From IMG/VR virus record IMGVR_UViG_3300019776_000558, positions 1 through 37,943 of that record: a stretch of DNA of 37,943 nt. One strand, written 5' to 3'. Source of the stretch: a virus. This document shows positions 14,424 to 22,876 of this stretch, in pieces (the stretch's first letter is position 1; each line of letters begins with the position of its first letter). The notes under the pieces were generated by a model, which made no database searches, was not told the DNA's origin, and was given only the letters and a program-made list of their open reading frames with translations. The position numbers and the translations under genes were made by a program.

Positions 14424-14621
14424 TCAAGCCTCCGCCATGCACCGTTCCCGGCTCAGCTCCCCCGCCCCGTGGACACTCTCCTCCGTCCCGCACAGGAGGC
14501 AGTACAGCACGGCGCCGGAGAGGCGGAACTCCACCCCTCCCACGATGCGCCGCTTCTGCTCCACGTCCGTGGTCAGGTAGACGATCTCCCCCAGCTCGAA
14601 GTCGGACATGAAGACGCTCAT
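14424..14621 (-). CDS. Small conserved-looking phage protein, 65 aa
   Basis: The ATG at 14621 overlaps the hub stop (ATGA). The protein is a small beta-rich domain (FELGEIVYLTTDVEQKRRIV, then VLYCLLCGTEESVHGAGELS) with a Cys-x2-Cys pair. Its shape recalls small SH3-like phage proteins. It occupies the position where related phages often carry an NlpC/P60 tail peptidase, but it is far too short for that. No function is assigned. Confidence 0.6.
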   Translation of the reverse strand: MSVFMSDFELGEIVYLTTDVEQKRRIVGGVEFRLSGAVLYCLLCGTEESVHGAGELSRERCMAEA

Positions 14622-15703
14622 GCGCTCTCCGGCTCCGGCATGTCGGGGAAGCCGCCGAAGCCTGACTTGATGTCGCCTGGTGCGCCTCCCCACGTATCAT
14701 TCCTGACATCCCAGGTCGCGCAGGCCATCGCACTTGTCTCCAAGTCCCCCTGCGTCAGGGTTTTGCTGCACGCCAGTTCTATGTGGGCTGTGGTGCAGCT
14801 CCATGACCAAGGAAGCGTGTCTGCGAGCTCGCAGGTGTAGCCATCGATCCGGTTGCCCAGCTGGAAGCGCATCCCCATCATAGGCCCATCCTGTGGGACG
14901 ATGAAGGTCCATGGAAACGCATCTGCCGACTGGAACTGGATCCAGCCGGGATACGGAAAGCTCACCGCACTGCCCTGGATCTTCTTGTGCGTATTCGCCT
15001 TCCCTGAGACGATCCCATCTCCCCACAGCGTCTTCACCATGGGGCACCCCACGCCCTGGCTTGCCCCACTCGCGAACTCCCAACGACAGAGCGGGGAGAA
15101 CAGGTTGCGGGGCACGCTCCCGCCACCCTGGATCAGGACATCGCACGCATCGAACTCCACCGACTGGCTGCTTGGCTTGGCCCCACGGATCACCCCATCG
15201 AAGACCCGCACCGGGTCGGGAGTCAGCACGCCGTAGCCCGCGCCGGCCGCCACAGGGGTGGCAGGAAGCTCCTGCACCACCGCCTGATCGATGGCCAGCC
15301 GGGAGCCGTCCAGCATGCCCAGGAGAGCCAGCTCCATCAGAGATGTGGCAAAGCTCCCGCTCCCGTCCTGCGCCGTTGCGAGGTAGATGGGGAGTGTACC
15401 CGCCACGCTCATGGAGATCTGGAGCACCTCAGCACCGAGGGAGCCTTGCAGGCTGCCCCGCTGGTAGGCGACTCCCTGAAGCGGCTGGTACACCTGACCG
15501 CCGTCCTTGGCCGTGGCACTGGTGCGCAGGGCGCGCGGCGCACTGGTCCACCGCACCGAGTCCTCGATCTCCTTGACCCCGATGAAGACGCCGTTCCCGT
15601 CGAACTGGTGACACCGCCCGCGTCGAATGGTGAGGGTCACTAGGTCCACGACCATGGCGCGTCCGGTCCCCAGCACGGCCTCCACGCCCGCCGCCGCGAT
15701 CAT
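14618..15703 (-). CDS. Tail hub protein (DUF2163 / phage BR0599 family), 361 aa
   Basis: Between the distal tail protein and the tip gene, this protein fits the DUF2163/BR0599 hub family of GTA-like tails. The N-terminal half has the expected beta pattern. The C-terminal half has LFSPLCRWEF and QGVGCPMVK (Cys206 and Cys220), followed by Cys303 and Cys312. The four Cys are the likely ligands of the Fe-S cluster seen in lambda gpL and the GTA hub. The start at 15703 overlaps the previous stop (ATGA). Confidence 0.8.
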   Translation of the reverse strand: MIAAAGVEAVLGTGRAMVVDLVTLTIRRGRCHQFDGNGVFIGVKEIEDSVRWTSAPRALRTSATAKDGGQVYQPLQGVAYQRGSLQGSLGAEVLQISMSVAGTLPIYLATAQDGSGSFATSLMELALLGMLDGSRLAIDQAVVQELPATPVAAGAGYGVLTPDPVRVFDGVIRGAKPSSQSVEFDACDVLIQGGGSVPRNLFSPLCRWEFASGASQGVGCPMVKTLWGDGIVSGKANTHKKIQGSAVSFPYPGWIQFQSADAFPWTFIVPQDGPMMGMRFQLGNRIDGYTCELADTLPWSWSCTTAHIELACSKTLTQGDLETSAMACATWDVRNDTWGGAPGDIKSGFGGFPDMPEPESA

Positions 15704-16386
15704 TCGAACACCTGCTCAAGCTCGATGCCGTCACCCTCGAGCATCGCCCAGGCCAACCACTTGACCGAGAAAGAATCGGTGGCCAGCCGCACCCGGTAGG
15801 CGAACTCGAAGTCGGCCGTCACAGGAAGGCCTGACCCGGGCGCCGTGGCGAAGGTGGCGAGCGCCCCACCAGTGATGCCATCGAAGGCCGTGAAGTTGCA
15901 GGACTGTGCGCCTCCGGAGACCTTCCCGACCGGCGCGAAGTTGCGGGTATCAACCCACTGCACAGGCTCGGCCGCGCGGCCATATGGGAAGGTCTGCGTA
16001 CCGAAGGGGCGCACCAGGGGGAAGACCTTCTGCACGCCGTCCCCGATGCCGATTTGCACCCCCGTGAGGCGGCAGAAAGCGCCCTTGCCGGCCTTGCTGA
16101 TCTGGTAGGCATCCTCGGTGGGGCAGAACAGGAACGAGTCCTGCATGCCGCCCCTGGACATGAAGAACCCGGCCAGCGTCTTGAAGGCGGCAAGCTGGGC
16201 ATCGTCGCGCAGCATCGGCAACTTGATCGACCACTTCCACCGCGGGGCCGCCCATAGGGAGACCCGGAACTCCGAACCACCCTGGCCCCGCTGAACCTGC
16301 GTCGACCACTGGGCCTCCCGGCTCTCGATCACCCAGGGAATCTCCCGGGACAGCCCGTCCAGGACTGGGAAGAATACGTTGCTCAT
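15700..16386 (-). CDS. Distal tail protein (DUF2460, GTA gp12-like), 228 aa
   Basis: The protein has the DUF2460 shape: an N-terminal FFPVLDGLSREI..VIESREAQ segment, WKWSIKLPML, then LAGFFMSRGGMQDSFLFCPTEDA, the last being the conserved loop that describes the data-rich strand of the family. Length and order (tape measure, DUF2460, DUF2163) match GTA-like siphophage tails. It forms the ring at the end of the tail tube. ATGA overlaps occur on both sides. Confidence 0.85.
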   Translation of the reverse strand: MSNVFFPVLDGLSREIPWVIESREAQWSTQVQRGQGGSEFRVSLWAAPRWKWSIKLPMLRDDAQLAAFKTLAGFFMSRGGMQDSFLFCPTEDAYQISKAGKGAFCRLTGVQIGIGDGVQKVFPLVRPFGTQTFPYGRAAEPVQWVDTRNFAPVGKVSGGAQSCNFTAFDGITGGALATFATAPGSGLPVTADFEFAYRVRLATDSFSVKWLAWAMLEGDGIELEQVFE

Positions 16387-18644
16387 GCGAAGGATACCCT
16401 CCCTTGGTTGTTGATGATCTTGACCAGAGCAGAGCCCTTCGACGCGATGGCGGCCAGGATGTCCTCAGGCAGCACCAGGGACGCGCTGTGATTCCCTCCC
16501 TTGCCGGCACCAGGCCCGCCCAGGGTCATCTCACCCTTCCGGATCCCCTCGGCAAAGGTGGCCGGCACGATGGTCTCGCCCTTGTGGATCTGGGCCACCA
16601 TGTCCCGCGGGACGCTTGGGGTGCCCACGGCGAAGGAGGCCTGGATCGACTGCACGTCCGCGATGACGGTTGCGCCCTGCGCCGCCGCGCCGGCCATCAG
16701 GACCATGTTCTGAGGCCAACCCGCCTTCATGCCCTCGGCAATGCTCTGTTGCATGGCCAGCATGCTCTGGGCGATGGTGAAGGCCTTGGAGAGAGCGAAC
16801 ATGGCCTTGTAGGATGCGGACTGCTTTCCAAGCGACTGGTCCATGACGCTGGCCAGCGTGCCGAACGCCTGGGACATGGACTGGGTCATGGAGTGGTAAG
16901 CCTGCCGGGTGGACTCGGCAAGCTTCTTGTCGGCTTCCATCTTGTCGTGGAGGCGCTTTTTCTGCTCTGCCGCTTCCTTCTTGTCAGCTTCCTCCATCTC
17001 TTGCTTGATCTTAAGCTCACCTTTAGCCCAGACGGAGCGCTTCTCCTTCTCCTCCGCCTCCTTGATCCTCGCCATCTTGTCGGCATGGCCCTTGGCCTTC
17101 TCCCGCAGTTCTCGGTACTTCTCCTCGACCTGCGCCAACTCCTTGTCGCGGGCCACCATGGCGTTCGCGATACCTTGGGCGATCCCTTCCTTCTCCAGCT
17201 TGTCGAGTGCTGCGTTGGCTTGCTCCTGGGCGCGTGTCTCGGCATCCATCTTGTCCAGCGTGGCATCAATGGCCGCGCCTTCCTTGGCAGCCTTCTCCGC
17301 TGCCTTCTTCTCCTTGTCGCTCGGGCCTCCGCCGGTCTTCCCCTTCCCCTTCTTCTTGCCCGGGACATCGATCTCCTCTGGGTCTTCATAGACCGAAGCC
17401 ATCTGCTTGCCGACTTCGACAAGCTCCGTGCGCGCCGTGTCAGCAACCTCGCCCATGGCCCCGCTCACACCTTGGGTCCACTCCTTTGCAGAGGACAACC
17501 CAGCGGCAAGGTTCTTCGTCCAGGAGTCCGGTAGGATGCTCCCGAACAGACCGTTGACCTTCTCGGCAAACCCGATGATCAGGGTCAGCGAGTCAACCAG
17601 TACCCGGCCAACCTCCGCCACCACCATGGGGAGCACCTGCTGGCCAAAGGCCTTGAACACGAGGAAGGCTTCACGGAAGATCTTCACCGTGGAGCTCACG
17701 ACCCAGCCCAAGACCTGAGCCGCCGGCTTCATGTCGTTGAAGAACCCGGTCAGATCCTTGGTCGCGCCGGAGGCAGAGGGTAGGATCTGGTCCCCGAACT
17801 CCCGGAGCACGCCGCCCAGGCTGTCCTGCATGGTGGAGGCCAGACCCTCGAAGGTCTTGGACTGGGCGTCCATCATTCCGCTGTACTGCTCGAAGGACTT
17901 CTTGGCCACGTCCCACACCTCGGGCCCCTTCTTGCCTTCCTTCTGCAGCTTCTCGATCTCGGCACGGGTCTCACCCGACATGGCGCCCAGCTCCTGCAAG
18001 CGCGCCATGGCCTCTCCCACAGGACGGCCAGAATCCAGGCCATCGTAGAGGCGACCGAACCAAGTGGCCAACTCATCGAACGGTTGGCCGGTAGCCGCGG
18101 CCGTATCGCCCACCATCCGCAGGCCGTCACCCGTGGAGAGCGCCCCCTTGGTCAGGGTCTCCAGAACCTTCGAGGCCTTGGCCACCTCGGGAAGCTCGAA
18201 GGGCGTGGTGTCCGCGAACTTCACCAGCTCCTGCATGCGCTCCTTGGCCGCCCCGGTGGATCCCAGCAACACACCAAACTGCACCTGGAGCTTCTGCATT
18301 TCCGCAGAGGGACCCAGTGCCACCTTGATGGCCTGGCCAGCCAGCTCGACCGACTGCTTGATTCCGGAGATGGCAAGGCCCACCGTGCCGAAGCCAGCCA
18401 TCATCCCGGATGCCGCCGGCTTGGACTGGCCCCCGATCTTGCCCACCGCCTCGGCCGTCTCCCCGGACGCGCGGGCGATCTCGCGCAGGGCAAGCGTCGA
18501 CTGCATGAACCCCTGCTGGAGTTGCGCATTCGTCCGCTGGGCCTCCTGCACCAGGCGCTGGAGCGCGGCCTCCGACTGGCTCACACCGGAGTTCATCCCC
18601 GAGGCGTCGGCCGAGATCTTGACTCCCACGTTCATGTCGCTCAC
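16383..18644 (-). CDS. Tape measure protein, 753 aa
   Basis: The longest gene after the tail chaperones. The N-terminal 300 residues carry the tape-measure domain (for example FGVLLGSTGAAKERMQELV and FADTTPFELPEVAKASKVLE). Hydrophobic segments lie near 320-375. A charged coiled coil spans about 430-580. The end has the usual VAQIHKGETIVPATFAEGI motif. It fixes tail length; at the usual 1.5 angstrom per residue a tail of roughly 110 nm is expected. The start is a GTG overlapping the preceding stop (GTGA); an internal ATG three codons downstream is an alternative. Confidence 0.9.
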   Translation of the reverse strand: MSDMNVGVKISADASGMNSGVSQSEAALQRLVQEAQRTNAQLQQGFMQSTLALREIARASGETAEAVGKIGGQSKPAASGMMAGFGTVGLAISGIKQSVELAGQAIKVALGPSAEMQKLQVQFGVLLGSTGAAKERMQELVKFADTTPFELPEVAKASKVLETLTKGALSTGDGLRMVGDTAAATGQPFDELATWFGRLYDGLDSGRPVGEAMARLQELGAMSGETRAEIEKLQKEGKKGPEVWDVAKKSFEQYSGMMDAQSKTFEGLASTMQDSLGGVLREFGDQILPSASGATKDLTGFFNDMKPAAQVLGWVVSSTVKIFREAFLVFKAFGQQVLPMVVAEVGRVLVDSLTLIIGFAEKVNGLFGSILPDSWTKNLAAGLSSAKEWTQGVSGAMGEVADTARTELVEVGKQMASVYEDPEEIDVPGKKKGKGKTGGGPSDKEKKAAEKAAKEGAAIDATLDKMDAETRAQEQANAALDKLEKEGIAQGIANAMVARDKELAQVEEKYRELREKAKGHADKMARIKEAEEKEKRSVWAKGELKIKQEMEEADKKEAAEQKKRLHDKMEADKKLAESTRQAYHSMTQSMSQAFGTLASVMDQSLGKQSASYKAMFALSKAFTIAQSMLAMQQSIAEGMKAGWPQNMVLMAGAAAQGATVIADVQSIQASFAVGTPSVPRDMVAQIHKGETIVPATFAEGIRKGEMTLGGPGAGKGGNHSASLVLPEDILAAIASKGSALVKIINNQGRVSFA

Positions 18645-19266
18645 GCGCTCACCTCCCAGTTCTGCATGGTCTCGAAGACCACAGGGGACTGCATCCCGCC
18701 CATCTCTTCCAATGTCGCCTCAAGCCAAGCCTTTGCCTTGTCCGTCATTGGCACCGGCTCCGGCTTCGGGCCTTCGTCCGTCTTGACCCCCAGCCACGCG
18801 GCCACCATCTCGCGCAGCCACAACAACGAAACCGCCTGAGGCGGCGTACGCTCCCAGGCGGTGTAGAGGGCCGAAATGTCCGGAAGGGTCAGCCTCTCCA
18901 CTTCGGAGCGAGGCCAACCCGACCGGGCGCACAGCCAGGCAATCAGGTCTCCGAGGAAGTCGCCTGCGACTGGTTCCCCGGAGCCGCTCCCCCCATGGCA
19001 AGTCCCGACAGCACCAGGATCTCGCCGGAAAGCTGGGTCGCCTCCGTGACGGTGAGGGTGTTGAGCAGAGTCTCCTTGGTGATGTCGGGGTGATGCTTGC
19101 GCAGCGCCCCATGTACCACGGCCACGCTTGCCCGGACGGCGGACTTGGTGTCGTTGCTCGCCTCGGCCAGCAGGTCGGCATACTCCTCGAGCCAGCCCAC
19201 GGTGAGTGCCGACAGGGTGACGGACCCGATGCCCTCGATCTCTGCGTTCTTGCTCTTCTTGCTCAT
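18641..19266 (-). CDS. Tail assembly chaperone GT (programmed -1 frameshift product)
   Basis: If ribosomes slip back one base at GGGGGGA (18994-18988), translation starting at 19266 passes from the G frame into the downstream frame, which is open from there to the stop at 18641. The fused protein would be about 208 aa: 93 from the first frame and 115 from the second, beginning SGSGEPVAGDFLGDLIAWLC. This copies the lambda G/GT arrangement. The downstream frame also contains a GTG at 18901 that could start a separate 86-aa protein, but the open frame across the slip site makes the fusion more likely. Confidence 0.75.
18943..19266 (-). CDS. Tail assembly chaperone G (unshifted product), 107 aa
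   Basis: The ATG at 19266 overlaps the tail tube stop (ATGA). The 107-aa product is small and helical, with TVTEATQLSGEILVLSGLAM near its end, and lies between the tail tube and tape-measure genes, the fixed position of the gpG-type chaperone that coats the tape measure. The last 14 codons after the slip site (ending SQATSSET) are used only when no frameshift occurs. Confidence 0.8.
   Translation of the reverse strand: MSKKSKNAEIEGIGSVTLSALTVGWLEEYADLLAEASNDTKSAVRASVAVVHGALRKHHPDITKETLLNTLTVTEATQLSGEILVLSGLAMGGAAPGNQSQATSSET
18988..18994 (-). promoter_or_regulatory. Slippery heptamer GGGGGGA for -1 frameshifting
   Basis: In the G frame the codons read ATG GGG GGA, so the heptamer is G GGG GGA, of the X-XXY-YYZ type. 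Both tRNAs can re-pair after slipping one base back. The -1 frame is then open for 115 codons. No other comparable run lies in the overlap. Confidence 0.75.
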
Positions 19267-20009
19267 GCCAGGGTCTCCGACAGGCTGATGGAACCGATGG
19301 TGTGAAGGTCGGGCAGGGACAGGACCTTCACATCGAACTCGCGCTTGGCGAAGTCCTGCTTGGCCTCGAACAGGGGCAGGGACTTGCACACGCACCGGGG
19401 GAAGTTGTAGACCACGCTCTTGCCCGAGAACACGCCGATGCCGGTGATGCCGAAGTAGACGGCCTCCTGCACCATGGCGTTGATCAGGTTGAGCTTGTTG
19501 GCGTCGGTCGCCGCCGGCTTGAGGTAGGTCACCAGGGGCTTGGCTGAACCGAAGGCGGTCGCCTGGGCGGCCTGGAGCGTGATGGTCACGCCCGAGACGC
19601 TGTACTGGTCAGCGGCCGGGGCCGATGCCACCTGCTTCATGGCCACGCCCGTGAGGGGGTTGCGCACGCCAAGCACGGCAGTGGCTCCCGTTGCGGTCAT
19701 GGTGCTGGTGGTGATGGTAAGCGGTGCCTCGACCACCGGGATGTCGGAAAGCGGCGTGGTACCATCCTGGTACTGGGACAGACCCAGGGCCAAGAGGAGT
19801 GCGATGTCGAGGCTCTTGAACTCGACCTTGCCTTCCACCTTGATGCCGGTGTTCGCGGCGTACTCGTCCATCTGGTACTGGCCGTTAGCGAACTTCTGCT
19901 CGATGGAGAACGGCCCGAGGGTACCGCCTTCCAGCATACCCACCGGGACCGACAGGCCCGAGGCGTTCTTGACGTAGCAGTAGCCGGGGCCGATTTGCAG
20001 GACGCCCAT
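19263..20009 (-). CDS. Major tail tube protein, 248 aa
   Basis: The ATG at 20009 has a GAGGAG ribosome site. The protein is beta-rich with Gly/Thr-rich loops, which fits a tail tube subunit, and contains FEAKQDFAKREFDVKVLSLP near its end. Position is decisive: it follows the tail-completion genes and precedes the G/GT chaperones and tape measure. Residues 95-160 may form an added Ig-like surface domain (PLTITTSTMTATGATAVLG). Tail tube subunits stack as hexameric rings. Confidence 0.8.
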   Translation of the reverse strand: MGVLQIGPGYCYVKNASGLSVPVGMLEGGTLGPFSIEQKFANGQYQMDEYAANTGIKVEGKVEFKSLDIALLLALGLSQYQDGTTPLSDIPVVEAPLTITTSTMTATGATAVLGVRNPLTGVAMKQVASAPAADQYSVSGVTITLQAAQATAFGSAKPLVTYLKPAATDANKLNLINAMVQEAVYFGITGIGVFSGKSVVYNFPRCVCKSLPLFEAKQDFAKREFDVKVLSLPDLHTIGSISLSETLA

Positions 20010-20011
20010 GT

Positions 20012-20212
20012 TCAGATCTCCTCAAGGATGGTGTGGATGGTCTTCTTCAGTCGCTCGGACTGGTTGCCCAGGATGCGCAGGGCCGTGCCGGTGCCGTCGT
20101 TGGCCACGTCGACAAGCCATGCGTCGATGGCCTGGTCGATGGCCGCTTCCTTCAGCAGGAGCGCGGGAGAGGTCGTGACAGTTTCCGTCACGGCGGGATC
20201 AGTATTGCCCAT
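20012..20212 (-). CDS. Hypothetical 66-aa protein before the tail tube gene
   Basis: ATG at 20212. This short, acidic, helical protein (LLLKEAAIDQAIDAWLVDVA, then ERLKKTIHTILEEI) fits between the tail terminator and tube genes. The GAGGAG at its own 3' end supplies the ribosome site of the tube gene. No family is recognised. Confidence 0.6.
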   Translation of the reverse strand: MGNTDPAVTETVTTSPALLLKEAAIDQAIDAWLVDVANDGTGTALRILGNQSERLKKTIHTILEEI

Positions 20213-20215
20213 GGT

Positions 20216-20716
20216 TCAGCCCTTGTTCAGTTGGATGGTGATCTGGCTCCCCACGACTGGCCAGTAGCTGCCGTCGGTGGGGTCGATGGACTTGATGGAG
20301 GCGCGGAAAGGGCCTCCCAGGATAGGGGTGAGATCGCGGGCCGGGGTGAAGTACCTGCGGGCCGCTGCCAGCACCGCCGACTCCATAGCGCCCAGGGCAT
20401 CCCAAGCGCCCTTGGCAGACAACTGCGCATCGCGGGGGCCGGTGCTCTGGGCACAGCACACGATGTCGAACTCCACCGAGGCGGGAAGCCAATCGAATCG
20501 CCACCCGGTAAGGGGCTGCGCTCCTTCCTGGCCTCGGCACAGGCGGATGCACGGAGCGGGAAGAGCAGGCGTGATGCCTTGCGCCACATCCACCACGGGC
20601 ACGCCGCCTACGGTCTTGGAGACGATGGCAGAGACACCAGCATCGGCCTTGAGGAACGCCTCGAAGTCGTCCAGGAGGGCCGACCACGCGGAGGGCTTGT
20701 CGTACTGGTCAGCCAC
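20216..20716 (-). CDS. Putative tail terminator/completion protein, 166 aa
   Basis: The start is a GTG at 20716, overlapping the previous gene by eight bases. The sequence has a helix, then strands with a central FDIVCCAQ and a final SQITIQLNKG, consistent with the gpU/DUF3168-like tail terminator fold. It lies two genes before the tail tube, where the terminator that caps the tail is normally found. Fold assignment is by pattern and position. Confidence 0.6.
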   Translation of the reverse strand: MADQYDKPSAWSALLDDFEAFLKADAGVSAIVSKTVGGVPVVDVAQGITPALPAPCIRLCRGQEGAQPLTGWRFDWLPASVEFDIVCCAQSTGPRDAQLSAKGAWDALGAMESAVLAAARRYFTPARDLTPILGGPFRASIKSIDPTDGSYWPVVGSQITIQLNKG

Positions 20717-21092
20717 GGTAGAGCCTCGGGCAGAGGTTGGAAGGGGTCTGCGCGGCGTCCTCGGTGGTGCCGCTCCAGTCGGCAGCGCCCAGGGTCGGCA
20801 GAAGGGCGTTCTGCATGTCCTGGTAGGCCTTGAGCTTGATGGCGAAGGCGTCCTTGCCGTCCGACCCGAAGCCGTGCTGGTTCTGCCCCATCTCGCCCAG
20901 GCAGATGAAGATCGCCAGTTGGTAGACCGCCGCGCGCTTGGCCCGGTTGCCCAGGGTCGCGAGGATGTCCGCCTCGATTACGCCTACAGCTTCGGCCTGC
21001 TCGACGATCCACGCCTCCACATCCGCCAAGTAGGTTGGGGCGTATGGCTGCAGGAGGGCGTCGTGCAGGTCGGTGGAAACGAGGTGGCTCAT
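20709..21092 (-). CDS. Putative head-tail connector protein, 127 aa
   Basis: ATG at 21092 overlapping the previous stop (ATGA). Mostly helical sequence (YLADVEAWIVEQAEAVGVIE, AAVYQLAIFICLGE), then a Gly-containing loop and a polar tail. Size, helical character and position between the coat gene and tail terminator suggest an adaptor or connector protein. I cannot assign a named family with certainty. Confidence 0.55.
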   Translation of the reverse strand: MSHLVSTDLHDALLQPYAPTYLADVEAWIVEQAEAVGVIEADILATLGNRAKRAAVYQLAIFICLGEMGQNQHGFGSDGKDAFAIKLKAYQDMQNALLPTLGAADWSGTTEDAAQTPSNLCPRLYRG

Positions 21093-21562
21093 GCCGTGGC
21101 CTCCCGAAGCGCGGTCTGCACCGCGTTGGTCATAAGGGTCTGGATCCTCTCCTCCTTGGCGCGCAGGGCGTCGTAGAGGAACGGATCAGCTTTGGTGCCG
21201 GGGTGCCAAACGCCCTTGGAAGAAGTGAAGCGCCCGGCTGGATTGACCCAGCGCAGGAGCTTCTTGTTCCTCGGGAAGATGGCGTGCGCCTTGGTCCCCT
21301 GGTGGATCATGGATGCCACCGGCTTGGATGGATCAAGGAAGACGCGCGCCTTGGCGGCATCACCTGCTTCCATCTCAGTCGTGACAGCACTGATCAGCGT
21401 GTTGGTCCTGCTGGTGAAGTTGTGCACCTTCTGCGCCTGGTCCTTGACCTCCTCGGCAGCGACCCGCACAGCGATGCGAAGGTGGCGGCGCGTGGCCTCC
21501 GGAGCTTTCGCGAACGCCCGCAGTAGCGAGGAGGCATCGACTTCCAGGCGCAGGTCCATCAT
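21089..21562 (-). CDS. HK97 gp10-like neck/tail protein, 157 aa
   Basis: The protein follows the HK97-gp10 pattern: a helical N-terminus (SSLLRAFAKAPEATRRHLRI, ... VAAEEVKDQAQKVH), a loop with SRTNTLISAV, then IHQGTKAHAIFPRN and the hallmark GTKADPFLYDALRA at the C-terminal side. Such proteins complete the neck or tail-tube end. The ATG at 21562 overlaps the preceding stop; a second ATG follows directly. Confidence 0.75.
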   Translation of the reverse strand: MMDLRLEVDASSLLRAFAKAPEATRRHLRIAVRVAAEEVKDQAQKVHNFTSRTNTLISAVTTEMEAGDAAKARVFLDPSKPVASMIHQGTKAHAIFPRNKKLLRWVNPAGRFTSSKGVWHPGTKADPFLYDALRAKEERIQTLMTNAVQTALREATA

Positions 21563-21714
21563 GCGCCCTCGGCCTTGGGCGCTTCGGCCTTCACAGCTTT
21601 GTAGCCCTTGGCCTCCCAGTCCTTGACGGCATCGGGGGCCACTAGGGCGATGTCGTCGCCATCCTTGCCCTTCTGCAGCTTGACGGGTTCGATGAACTCG
21701 GGGGTGAATGCCAT
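21559..21714 (-). CDS. Small 51-aa protein after the coat gene
   Basis: An ATG at 21714 with GAAAGGAAA upstream opens a 51-codon frame whose TGA (21561-21559) overlaps the next start as ATGA. The protein is Lys/Ala-rich with FTPEFIEPVKLQKGKDGDD at the N-terminus and a polar, Lys/Ala/Pro-rich tail. Small head genes at this place often encode decoration or completion proteins. It resembles no family I can name. Confidence 0.65.
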   Translation of the reverse strand: MAFTPEFIEPVKLQKGKDGDDIALVAPDAVKDWEAKGYKAVKAEAPKAEGA

Positions 21715-21739
21715 GTCGTTTCCTTTCAGTGAAGGTTGA

Positions 21740-22870
21740 TCAGTTGGAAAGGGCCTGGCGCGTCCACATCGAGCGCACCGTACCGGCGCCCCACACAGCC
21801 TCGACCAGGTACTTCTCCTGGTAGGCCTCGACGTAGTGGGCCACGGAGAGGGTCAGGCCCGAGATCGAGTCGAAGATCGACACGCGTCCGCGGGCGCTGT
21901 CTCCGTCCTCCGGGAGCTCCGGAGCACGAGTGGCGAACGCGATTCCCGACTTCGCCAGCGAGAGGAGGCGAGTGCCTCCGTTGCCCACCGTGATGGCCTC
22001 GTTGTCGGCCACGTTCGCCACCAGCGGAGCGTTCAGGGTGAGCGTACTGCCCACCAAGCTCGCGACCACGTACTTCTGGGTGTGCCCCGCAAAGGTCACC
22101 ACGTCGCCGCGCAGCATGGTGCCGGACCCGGTGTCGACAGCGATCACCTTGGAGCCGACGGCGTATCCGGCCGCATTGTTCACGAGGTAGCCCGTACCGG
22201 TGCCCTTGGTGTGGGTGTACCCCAGCTGCGTGAAGGGAAGACGCAGCCCCTGCAGAGGCAGCTTCTCGCCCGTGCGGAGGATCGAGTCCGTTCCGGCCAT
22301 GTAGGTCTGGTTGTTGATGCCCAGTTTGCCCAGAGCGGCGTCGGTGGTGGTGTCGATGATCAGCGTGCGGCCGGAGCTGGGAGCGAGGCCATCGTCCAGC
22401 GACTTCTTCATATCGGCCGCAAAGTCTGCGTTGGAGCCGAAGGGGTTGGTCCCCTGGGTGCCCAGGGCGTAGCCCGCTCCCTTGATGCCCTCGGAGAGGA
22501 TGTCGCCCCACATCTCGTTGATGCAGGCGCGCACCGCCTCCTGCACCTGTCCGTTGATGAACGAACCCTTCTGCTCTCCCATGCGCCGGCGGTCCTCTCC
22601 GGTGATGGTGAAGGGGAAGGCCCGCATCTTGGTCATGGTGACCTGCACCGACCCGGGAGTCAGATCGGAACCTCCGGGGGCATTCGCTCCCGGGACGATG
22701 TCGACGCCAGCCACCGGCGTGGTGAACGGAACGGTGACGGGTTGGTTCAGAGCCGCCTGCGAGATGTTGGAATCGACGGTGACGACGTCCTTGATGGGGA
22801 CCATCTCGCGTGTGACGTCCTGAACGGAAGCGATGAGCGACGGGATCAGAGGGGTGAGCGTGTTCGCCAT
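21740..22870 (-). CDS. Major capsid protein, P22 coat-like HK97 fold, 376 aa
   Basis: The ATG at 22870 has a GGAG site. The sequence follows the P22 gp5-type coat family: an N-terminal region (SLIASVQDVTREMVPIKDVV), a strand-loop region with FPFTITGEDRRRM, a helical segment (VQEAVRACINEMWGDILSEG) and, around residues 240-320, a beta-rich inserted domain (VIAVDTGSGTMLRGDVVTFA). It directly follows the scaffold gene. It forms the icosahedral shell. Confidence 0.85.
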   Translation of the reverse strand: MANTLTPLIPSLIASVQDVTREMVPIKDVVTVDSNISQAALNQPVTVPFTTPVAGVDIVPGANAPGGSDLTPGSVQVTMTKMRAFPFTITGEDRRRMGEQKGSFINGQVQEAVRACINEMWGDILSEGIKGAGYALGTQGTNPFGSNADFAADMKKSLDDGLAPSSGRTLIIDTTTDAALGKLGINNQTYMAGTDSILRTGEKLPLQGLRLPFTQLGYTHTKGTGTGYLVNNAAGYAVGSKVIAVDTGSGTMLRGDVVTFAGHTQKYVVASLVGSTLTLNAPLVANVADNEAITVGNGGTRLLSLAKSGIAFATRAPELPEDGDSARGRVSIFDSISGLTLSVAHYVEAYQEKYLVEAVWGAGTVRSMWTRQALSN

Positions 22871-22876
22871 GATGAA

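Noticed and set aside
14424-14621. NlpC/P60 tail peptidase expected between hub and tip genes
   Set aside because: The gene here is only 65 aa without the Cys-His catalytic pattern; no NlpC/P60 protein was found anywhere in the window.
18641-18901. Independent 86-aa gene from the GTG at 18901
   Set aside because: The frame is open upstream across the G gene's stop to a slippery GGGGGGA, so the -1 fusion explains it better.
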